Below, in pieces: positions 1-5,221 of a stretch of DNA of 5,221 nucleotides. This DNA comes from an uncultured Clostridia bacterium (GTDB taxonomy: Bacteria; Bacillota; Clostridia; Oscillospirales; Ruminococcaceae): the NCBI GenBank assembly GCA_937871145.1, contig CALMXN010000316.1, positions 1-5,221 on the forward strand, given 5' to 3'. Position 1 is the stretch's first letter; every line of letters starts with the position of its first letter. A program made the translations under genes and the position numbers. The notes under the pieces are model-generated. The model was not told where the DNA came from and ran no database searches. It worked only from the letters and a program-made list of their open reading frames with translations.

Positions 1-30
1 CTCTTTCCCTACACGACGCTCTTCCGATCT
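1..30 (+). other. Illumina TruSeq adapter remnant (sequencing artefact)
   Basis: These 30 bases match the 3' end of the Illumina TruSeq universal adapter (the part ending CTCTTCCGATCT) without a mismatch, as I remember that oligonucleotide. An exact 30-base match is not expected by chance in an AT-rich bacterial genome. The natural sequence therefore starts at about base 31, and this is an untrimmed contig end. Nothing upstream of base 31 should be read as native DNA. Confidence 0.97.
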
Positions 31-33
31 TAC

Positions 34-62
34 TTGCATAGAGTGTTAAAATGTTGTATAAT
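34..62 (+). promoter_or_regulatory. sigma-A promoter for the gatCAB operon
   Basis: A -35 box TTGCAT (34-39, four of six consensus bases) is followed by a 17-base spacer and a perfect -10 box TATAAT (57-62). Transcription would start near 69-71, giving a leader of about 55 bases before the gatC GTG codon. The leader (about 70-125) is very AT-rich, and I see no riboswitch or T-box in it. The promoter begins only four bases after the adapter, so any upstream operator or UP element has been lost from the contig. Confidence 0.75.
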
Positions 63-115
63 TTTATTTTAGTATTAGTGATATTATTGCATTTTTGTAA
101 TATGCTAAAAAATCT

Positions 116-120
116 GGAGA
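116..120 (+). promoter_or_regulatory. ribosome binding site that sets the gatC start
   Basis: GGAGA at 116-120 is the only good Shine-Dalgarno sequence in the leader. After the GGAG core there are six bases to the GTG at 126, an ideal distance. The next in-frame ATG (138) is 18 bases beyond the core, and the farthest upstream ATG (51) overlaps the promoter. The site therefore favours the GTG start. Confidence 0.7.
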
Positions 121-125
121 AAAGC

Positions 126-416
126 GTGGTAATAATTATGGATCTTAATATGGTCAGCTATCTTTCAGAGCTTGGAAAGCTTGAATTTTCCGATAAAGAG
201 CTTGATAAGGTTGCAAATGAAATGACAGATATAATAAATCTTATGGATACTATTAAGGAAATTGATGTAAAATACGATGCAAAATTAGATAATAATAATA
301 TTTACCTCAATGATTTGAGAAAAGATATATCGCTGCCATCAATGCCAACAGAAAAAATTCTGCAGAATGCAACAAGTACTAATAATTATTTCGTTGTTCC
401 AAAAGTAGTAGAATAA
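126..416 (+). CDS. gatC: Asp-tRNA(Asn)/Glu-tRNA(Gln) amidotransferase subunit C
   Basis: GatC is the small non-catalytic subunit of the cytoplasmic GatCAB amidotransferase. In known structures it wraps around the GatA-GatB interface and stabilises GatA. The 96-residue product fits the usual length of about 95-100. Recognisable features are the N-terminal helix pattern YLSELGKLEFSDKEL, the central helix ending in LMDTIKEIDV, and the family C-terminus FVVPKVVE. I chose the GTG at 126 because of the GGAG six bases upstream; starting at ATG 138 would drop four residues. An ATG at 51 would add a hydrophobic stretch encoded by the promoter and leader, which is not part of the family. The stop codon abuts the gatA ribosome binding site, and the ATG of gatA follows 12 bases later, so translation is probably coupled. 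The gene is visibly more AT-rich than gatA and gatB. The family call is firm; the exact start is less so. Confidence 0.92.
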   Translation: MVIIMDLNMVSYLSELGKLEFSDKELDKVANEMTDIINLMDTIKEIDVKYDAKLDNNNIYLNDLRKDISLPSMPTEKILQNATSTNNYFVVPKVVE

Positions 417-428
417 AGGAGTTTAAGT

Positions 429-1880
429 ATGGACGTTTCAACACTGAAAATCAGAGATATGCGAAAGCTCCTTGATGATAAGAAGATTTCCGCAACAGAA
501 CTTACAAAAGAATATCTCACAAGAATAAATAAATACAATAAAGACCTTGAGGTTTATATTACTGTTAGTGAAGAAAAAGCACTAAAGGATGCAGAAAAAG
601 CACAGGAAATTATTGATTCTGGCAAAGCAAGTGACCTTACAGGTATCCCAATTGCAATAAAGGATAATATTTGTACAGAAGGCGTAAAGACAACCTGCTC
701 TTCAAAAATCCTCGAAAATTTCATTCCACCATATAATGCAACTGCTATGGAAAATCTCAATAAGCAGAATATTGTTATGCTCGGTAAGGTTTCAATGGAT
801 GAATTTGCAATGGGTGGTTCAACACAGACTTCAGCATTTGCAAAAACTAAAAACCCTTATGATAAGACAAAGGTACCGGGTGGCTCTTCAGGAGGAAGTG
901 CAGCATCAGTTGCGGCTTCACTTTCAGCAGCAGCACTTGGTTCAGATACAGGCGGATCAATCCGTCAGCCAGCAGCATTTTGTGGTGTAACAGGTATAAA
1001 GCCAACATACGGACGTGTTTCAAGATACGGACTTGTTGCTTTTGCTTCATCACTTGACCAGATTGGTCCAATCGCTAAAGATGCTCACGACTGCGGACTT
1101 ATCCTCAATTCAATCTGTTCATATGACCCACACGATGGAACATCTTCAAGAGAATCTGTTCCTGATTTCACAGCAAAAATCGGTCAGTCTTTAAAAGGAA
1201 TGAAAATTGCGATTCCTGCTGAATTCTACGGCGAGGGAATTGACGATGAAATAAGGAAACAGGTTATGTCAGCAGCAGAAAGCTATAAGGCAATGGGTGC
1301 TGAGTTTATTGATTGTTCAATGCCTTCACTTAAATATGCAATCCCTGCATATTACCTTATTTCTTCAGCAGAAGCCTGCTCAAACCTTTCACGTTATGAC
1401 GGTATCAAGTATGGTCACCGTGCTGAAAATGCTGTAAGCTATGATGAACTTATCAAGAAATCACGTTCTGAAGGCTTCGGCGACGAGGTAAAGAGAAGAA
1501 TTCTTCTTGGTAACTATGCACTTTCAAGCGGATTCTATGATGCTTATTATGCAAAGGCACTTGCACTCCGTCAGAAGATAAGACAGGAGTATAAAGAAAT
1601 TTTCACAAAATGTGATGTAATTCTTACACCAACAACACCAACAACAGCATTCGGAATAAATGACAATATCAGTGATCCTGTAAAAATGTATCAGGCAGAT
1701 ATCTGTACTGTTACTGTTAATATAGCATCTCTTCCTGCTATTTCAACAACCTGTGGCTACGATAAGAATTCAATGCCTGTTGGTATGTCATTGATAGGAA
1801 AGCCGTATGATGAGGCTACATTGATTCAGGTCGCTGATGCATTCGAGCAAGGCTTCTCGCCTGTCGCTCCAAGAATATAA
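429..1880 (+). CDS. gatA: Asp-tRNA(Asn)/Glu-tRNA(Gln) amidotransferase subunit A
   Basis: GatA is the glutaminase of GatCAB. It hydrolyses glutamine and sends the ammonia through an internal tunnel to GatB, where the activated mischarged tRNA is amidated. The 483-residue protein is full length for the amidase-signature family. The Ser-cisSer-Lys triad is intact: Lys78 in GIPIAIKDN, Ser153 in PGGSSGGSAA, and the nucleophile Ser177 in GSDTGGSIRQP. The 24-residue spacing between the two serines matches other family members. The motifs GVTGIKPTYGRVSRYGL and SLDQIGP, which line the substrate pocket, follow at about 185-215. The C-terminal part contains the usual PTTPTTAF and PAIS segments. AAGGAG sits seven bases before the ATG. 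The gene lies between gatC and gatB with 12- and 15-base gaps, consistent with one transcript and equal synthesis of subunits. Nothing suggests loss of activity. Confidence 0.97.
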   Translation: MDVSTLKIRDMRKLLDDKKISATELTKEYLTRINKYNKDLEVYITVSEEKALKDAEKAQEIIDSGKASDLTGIPIAIKDNICTEGVKTTCSSKILENFIPPYNATAMENLNKQNIVMLGKVSMDEFAMGGSTQTSAFAKTKNPYDKTKVPGGSSGGSAASVAASLSAAALGSDTGGSIRQPAAFCGVTGIKPTYGRVSRYGLVAFASSLDQIGPIAKDAHDCGLILNSICSYDPHDGTSSRESVPDFTAKIGQSLKGMKIAIPAEFYGEGIDDEIRKQVMSAAESYKAMGAEFIDCSMPSLKYAIPAYYLISSAEACSNLSRYDGIKYGHRAENAVSYDELIKKSRSEGFGDEVKRRILLGNYALSSGFYDAYYAKALALRQKIRQEYKEIFTKCDVILTPTTPTTAFGINDNISDPVKMYQADICTVTVNIASLPAISTTCGYDKNSMPVGMSLIGKPYDEATLIQVADAFEQGFSPVAPRI

Positions 1881-1895
1881 GGGAGGACATGCTAA

Positions 1896-4769
1896 ATGAG
1901 TAACTATATCACCGTAATCGGTCTTGAAATACACTGTGAACTTGCAACACATTCAAAAATCTTCTGCACCTGTTCCGCTGAATTTGGTGGAGAGCAGAAT
2001 ACCCGTGTCTGCCCAGTATGTACAGGTATGCCTGGAACACTTCCTGTAATTAATCAGACAGCAGTGGAATATGCAGTAAAAGCCGGTCTTGCACTCGGCT
2101 GTAATATCAATAAATTCTCAATGTGGGACAGAAAGAATTACTTCTATCCTGACTTGCCTAAGGCATATCAGATTTCACAGCTTTACTACCCGCTTTGTGT
2201 CAAAGGTAATGTCCCTGTTAAGGTAAACGGCGAAGAAAAGAACATCAGAATTCATCAGATTCACCTTGAAGAAGACGCTGGAAAGTTAGTCCACGATGAC
2301 TTCAATGGTGTATCTCTCCCTGACTACAACAGATGTGGTATTCCACTGATTGAAATTGTTTCCGAGCCTGACCTCCGCAGCGCAGAAGAAGCAAAAACAT
2401 ATGTTGAACAGATTATCCTTCTTCTTCAGTACGCTGGTGTCAGCGACTGTAAGCTTGAAGAGGGTTCAATCCGTTGCGATGTAAATATTTCTCTTATGAA
2501 GCCGGGCGACAAGGAATTCGGTACAAGAGCCGAAATTAAGAACCTTAACTCACTTAAGTCAATTGTCCGTGCTATCGAGTATGAAGAGTACAGACAGGCA
2601 AAGCTTCTTGATATGGGCAAGAAGGTTATTCAGGAAACACGTCGTTTCAACGATAACCGTGGTGAAACAAAATCAATGCGTACAAAAGAAAACGCACACG
2701 ATTACAGATACTTCCCAGAGCCTGATATTATGCAGGTAAACTTCACTGATGAAATGCTTGATGAAATCAAGAACAAGCTCCCTGAAATGCCTGATATAAG
2801 ACTAAACAGATATATTAATACGTTTGGATTAAGTGAAGTTGACTCAAAAATCATTATCCAGTCAAAGCTTGTTTCTGACTTCTATGACGAGGCTGTTACT
2901 ACCTACAACAACCCTAAGAGCATATGCTCTTTCGTTCTTACAGAGCTTTTGAGAAGAATTAACCTCGGCGAAGTTTCAATGGAAAGTCTTCCTTTCTCAG
3001 CAAAGGACTTTGCACAGCTTGTTGAAATGGCTGATACTGAAAAGGTTTCAAAAAATGACGCTAAGACAATTCTCCGTCAGATGATTGAAACTTCAAAGAA
3101 GCCAATGGAGCTTGCTAAAGAAAACGGATTCATTATTGAAATTGATACTGCAAAGGTTGATATGACAATCGATGCAGTTCTAACAAAGAACAAGGCTACT
3201 GTTGAACAGTATATCGGCGGAGAAACAAAAGTAATCGGCTTCCTTATCGGTCAATGTACAAAAGAGCTCAAGGGCGTTGCTACTCCAAAGATTATTAAAG
3301 AAACATTAGAAAGCAAGCTTGCTTCATTGAGTGCAAAGTCTGATAAAGGCAACACATCAGAAGAAGTTGCTGAATTAACAGAAACTGACACTTCAAAGCT
3401 CACAAAGAATATTAATGAAAATTCCTATAAGCCATCAAAGAACGGCGAGTTCTTAATGGTCGGCGGAAATGGTCTTATCAATGAATTTAATCTTGCTAAA
3501 GCAAAAGCAAATATCGATAAGGAAATTGAATTTTCAGCTTGTGTTCACAGAGTCAAGAACATGGGTAGTATTTCATTCATTGTTTTAAGAACAGCGAGAA
3601 ACGTTATCCAGACTGTTTACAGTGCTGATAACTGTAATGACAGTATTGAGGGACTCAAAGAAGGTTTCTTTGTGAAAGTTAAGGGAAGCGTCAAAGAAAA
3701 CCTTAAGGACTCAAATGGCATTGAAATTGTCCTTTCTTCAATAAAGCTAATTTCTACTCCTGCACAGGAATATCCACTTAAGATTTCACAGGGTAAGCTT
3801 AACTGCTCACTTGATGTAAATCTTGATAATCGTTCCGTTGCATTGAGAAGTCCATATGAACGTGCAATCTTCAAGCTTCAGGAAGGCTTGGTTCACGGTA
3901 TGCACAGATTTATGCAGGATAACGGCTTTACTGAAATTCACACACCAAAGATAGTTGCACAGGGAGCAGAAGGTGGAGCAAACATATTCCACATTGATTA
4001 CTTCCAGAAGCCTGCATTCCTTAATCAGTCGCCACAGTTCTATAAGCAGACTGCTGTCGCTTTCTTCGACAGAGTTTATGAAATTGCGCCTGTTTATCGT
4101 GCAGAAAAGCACGCAACTTCACGTCATATTAATGAGTATATTGGTCTTGATTTTGAAATGGGCTATATAGATAGTATGTATGATGTAATGAATATGGAAA
4201 CAGCAATGCTCAAATCTATTATGGATTTCATCCGTGAAAGATACCAGCCTGAAATTGAACTTTTGGATGCTGATGTTCCTGTTATTAAGGAAATTCCATC
4301 TATAACATTCCTTGACGCTCTTGATTTATTGAGAGGTGAGGGTAATGGTGCAAATAAATTCGACCTTGAGCCAGAGGACGAAGTTAAGCTTTGTGAATAT
4401 GCGAAGGAAAAGTATGATTCTGACTTTATATTTGTAACTCACTTCCCAAGCTCAAAGCCACCATTCTATGCTATGAACTCAAAGGAAGATCCAAGAGTTG
4501 CATATAAGTTTGACCTCTTGTTCAGAGGACTTGAAATCACTTCAGGTGGTCAGAGAATTCACGATTATGATGAGCAGCTTGAAAAGATGAAGGCTCAGGG
4601 ACTTGATCCTAAGGACTTTGAAAGCTATCTTGAGGTACACAAATACGGTCTTCCACCACATGGTGGACTAGGTATCGGACTTGAAAGACTTCTTATGAAG
4701 GTTCTGAATATGTCCAATATCCGTATGACAAGTATGTTCCCAAGAGATATAAACAGATTATTGCCATAG
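1896..4769 (+). CDS. gatB/aspS: GatB fused to a non-discriminating archaeal-type aspartyl-tRNA synthetase
   Basis: This single 957-residue frame holds two whole enzymes. Residues 1-475 are GatB, which phosphorylates the mischarged aminoacyl group with ATP and amidates it. They show the GLEIH start (Glu11, His13), a four-cysteine zinc site (Cys24, Cys26, Cys39, Cys42), HLEEDAGK with Glu125, the family signature DYNRCGIPLIEIV (143-155), and the C-terminal helical and YqeY-like tRNA-binding part (about 329-475). Normal GatB ends near 475-480, so the amidotransferase half is complete. A polar linker (476 to about 520) leads to an AspRS: N-terminal OB fold (about 540-640), class II motif 1 around Pro684, the AspRS-specific QSPQ (711-714), motif 2 with Arg735 and Glu737, SGGQRIH (883-889), and motif 3 GLGIGLERL with Arg931. 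QSPQ argues against AsnRS. GGGAGG lies nine bases before the ATG. The product should misacylate tRNA-Asn and amidate it within one GatCAB-bound complex. A hidden stop codon in the linker is the main alternative. Confidence 0.9.
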   Translation: MSNYITVIGLEIHCELATHSKIFCTCSAEFGGEQNTRVCPVCTGMPGTLPVINQTAVEYAVKAGLALGCNINKFSMWDRKNYFYPDLPKAYQISQLYYPLCVKGNVPVKVNGEEKNIRIHQIHLEEDAGKLVHDDFNGVSLPDYNRCGIPLIEIVSEPDLRSAEEAKTYVEQIILLLQYAGVSDCKLEEGSIRCDVNISLMKPGDKEFGTRAEIKNLNSLKSIVRAIEYEEYRQAKLLDMGKKVIQETRRFNDNRGETKSMRTKENAHDYRYFPEPDIMQVNFTDEMLDEIKNKLPEMPDIRLNRYINTFGLSEVDSKIIIQSKLVSDFYDEAVTTYNNPKSICSFVLTELLRRINLGEVSMESLPFSAKDFAQLVEMADTEKVSKNDAKTILRQMIETSKKPMELAKENGFIIEIDTAKVDMTIDAVLTKNKATVEQYIGGETKVIGFLIGQCTKELKGVATPKIIKETLESKLASLSAKSDKGNTSEEVAELTETDTSKLTKNINENSYKPSKNGEFLMVGGNGLINEFNLAKAKANIDKEIEFSACVHRVKNMGSISFIVLRTARNVIQTVYSADNCNDSIEGLKEGFFVKVKGSVKENLKDSNGIEIVLSSIKLISTPAQEYPLKISQGKLNCSLDVNLDNRSVALRSPYERAIFKLQEGLVHGMHRFMQDNGFTEIHTPKIVAQGAEGGANIFHIDYFQKPAFLNQSPQFYKQTAVAFFDRVYEIAPVYRAEKHATSRHINEYIGLDFEMGYIDSMYDVMNMETAMLKSIMDFIRERYQPEIELLDADVPVIKEIPSITFLDALDLLRGEGNGANKFDLEPEDEVKLCEYAKEKYDSDFIFVTHFPSSKPPFYAMNSKEDPRVAYKFDLLFRGLEITSGGQRIHDYDEQLEKMKAQGLDPKDFESYLEVHKYGLPPHGGLGIGLERLLMKVLNMSNIRMTSMFPRDINRLLP
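3321..3455 (+). other. linker between the GatB and AspRS parts of the fusion
   Basis: Codons 476-520 encode a stretch rich in Ser, Thr, Lys, Glu and Asn with almost no aromatic or bulky hydrophobic residues. It matches neither GatB, which ends at about SKL (473-475), nor the AspRS OB fold, which begins at about 540. It reads as a flexible tether. The frame continues without interruption, and codon choice looks like that on both sides. The linker ends at Met521, which lies roughly where a stand-alone AspRS of this type would begin. Confidence 0.75.
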
Positions 4770-4781
4770 TTAAAATGCAAG

Positions 4782-4817
4782 AACGCTTTGATAATTTTGT
4801 CGAGGCGTTATTGTTTT
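4782..4817 (+). terminator. rho-independent terminator after the gatCAB-aspS operon
   Basis: AACGCTTTGA (4782-4791) can pair over ten bases with TCGAGGCGTT (4800-4809), counting two G-U pairs, around an eight-base loop. The stem is followed by ATTGTTTT (4810-4817), an imperfect U tract. It starts 13 bases after the TAG stop of the fusion gene. It most likely ends the amidotransferase transcript and separates it from glnN. Because it also lies 42 bases before the glnN start, it could act as a leader attenuator for glnN, but I see no alternative pairing partner that would show this. Confidence 0.7.
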
Positions 4818-4846
4818 AAATAAACAAAAATTTTAAGCAAATTTAT

Positions 4847-4851
4847 GGGGG
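4847..4851 (+). promoter_or_regulatory. ribosome binding site of glnN
   Basis: GGGGG at 4847-4851, seven bases before the ATG at 4859, is a G-only variant of the Shine-Dalgarno sequence. It lies between two copies of the 9-mer AAATTTATG, and the second copy contains the start codon. I could not find a convincing -35/-10 pair between the terminator and this site, so the glnN promoter is unassigned. Confidence 0.6.
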
Positions 4852-4858
4852 TAAATTT

Positions 4859-5221
4859 ATGCCAGAAATAATAAACAAAAATGAGACAGTAACATCTTTT
4901 TTCGGCTGTAATGTTTTCAATGACGCTGTAATGAGAGATCGTCTTCCAAAGCAGGTTTACGAATCAATGAAGAAGACAAGGGAATTCGGCCAGGAGCTTG
5001 AGCCTAATATTGCAGCAGTTGTTGCTAATGCAATGAAGGACTGGGCAATTGAAAAGGGCGCAACTCACTATACTCACTGGTTCCAGCCTATGACAGGTAT
5101 CACTGCAGAAAAGCACGACTCTTTTATCAATCCTTCAAGTGATGGAAAAATAATAATGGAGTTTTCCGGCAAGGAGCTTACAAAAGGTGAGCCTGACGCT
5201 TCATCATTCCCATCTGGTGGA
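4859..5221 (+). CDS. glnN: glutamine synthetase type III, N-terminal part (cut by window end)
   Basis: Glutamine synthetase III condenses glutamate and ammonia with ATP to give glutamine in the cytoplasm. It is a large dodecameric enzyme of about 700 residues found in Bacteroidetes, cyanobacteria and many gut Clostridia. Only the first 121 codons are present, and the frame is still open at the window end. The identity comes from typical GSIII N-terminal motifs: FGCNVFND followed by RLPKQVY (about 16-34), VANAMKDWAIEKGATHYTHW (55-74), then FQPMTGITAEKHDSF (75-89), and EFSGKEL followed by GEPDASSFPSGG (about 101-121). The type I and II families lack this N-terminal region. Glutamine is the amide donor used by GatA, so the neighbour relation makes metabolic sense, although a terminator separates the two units. 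No domain is broken within the visible part. Confidence 0.95.
   Translation, partial: MPEIINKNETVTSFFGCNVFNDAVMRDRLPKQVYESMKKTREFGQELEPNIAAVVANAMKDWAIEKGATHYTHWFQPMTGITAEKHDSFINPSSDGKIIMEFSGKELTKGEPDASSFPSGG

Noticed and set aside
81..103. Inverted repeat ATATTA/TAATAT in the gatC leader
   Set aside because: It has only six A-T pairs with an 11-base loop, which is weak and expected by chance in such AT-rich sequence; there is no U tract or known riboswitch pattern.
51..125. N-terminal extension of gatC with a hydrophobic, membrane-like segment
   Set aside because: Its ATG lies between the -35 and -10 boxes, upstream of the transcription start, and has no ribosome binding site; GatC is a soluble protein of about 95 residues.
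736..1071. Overlapping frames on both strands within gatA
   Set aside because: They are shadows of the conserved amidase-signature region, with low-complexity translations and no ribosome binding sites.
1889..1903. Tiny ORF (four codons) overlapping the gatB start
   Set aside because: Its ATG is only two bases from the GGGAGG, while the gatB ATG at 1896 is nine bases away and begins the conserved GatB N-terminus.
3617..4170. Overlapping frames on both strands within the AspRS part
   Set aside because: They lie inside strongly conserved class II synthetase sequence and resemble no protein family I recognise.
3456..4769. Asparaginyl-tRNA synthetase as an alternative identity for the C-terminal half
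   Set aside because: The QSPQ motif and the GGQRIH segment are typical of archaeal/eukaryotic-type AspRS, and fusion to an amidotransferase subunit fits a misacylating AspRS, not AsnRS.
4770..4858. ANTAR-type paired hexaloop antiterminator or glutamine riboswitch before glnN
   Set aside because: Only one hairpin is evident and its loop lacks the expected A and G positions; no second hairpin or riboswitch core is visible.

Overview
The window looks like the end of a draft contig from a low-to-moderate GC Firmicute of class Clostridia, most likely a Ruminococcus-like member of the Oscillospiraceae. This rests on the AT-rich codon choice (many TCA, ACA, GCA, AGA and CTT codons), strong purine-rich ribosome binding sites, a gatC-gatA-gatB operon, an archaeal-type aspartyl-tRNA synthetase and a type III glutamine synthetase. 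The genus is an inference from family resemblance; no search was run. The first 30 bases are not biological: they match the 3' end of the Illumina TruSeq universal adapter exactly, as I remember that oligonucleotide.

Layout: adapter (1-30); a near-consensus sigma-A promoter (34-62); a short AT-rich leader; gatC (126-416, GTG start); gatA (429-1880); one long reading frame (1896-4769) that joins complete GatB to a complete archaeal/eukaryotic-type AspRS through a polar linker of about 45 residues; a rho-independent terminator (4782-4817); and the first 121 codons of glnN, glutamine synthetase III (4859 to the window end). All genes are on the + strand. No stretch over 300 bases lacks a gene. 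There are no tRNAs, mobile elements or CRISPR arrays.

How the genes work together: a non-discriminating AspRS charges tRNA-Asn with Asp, and GatCAB then uses ATP and glutamine to amidate Asp-tRNA-Asn to Asn-tRNA-Asn (and usually Glu-tRNA-Gln to Gln-tRNA-Gln). Here the misacylating enzyme and the amidotransferase subunit that activates the mischarged tRNA are in one 957-residue chain, a covalent version of the normally non-covalent 'transamidosome'. A histidine at the anticodon-recognition position of the AspRS OB fold supports relaxed tRNA-Asp/tRNA-Asn specificity. The downstream glnN makes glutamine, the amide donor used by GatA. The fusion is the main point of interest. Its main alternative is a sequencing error that hides a stop codon between two adjacent genes.
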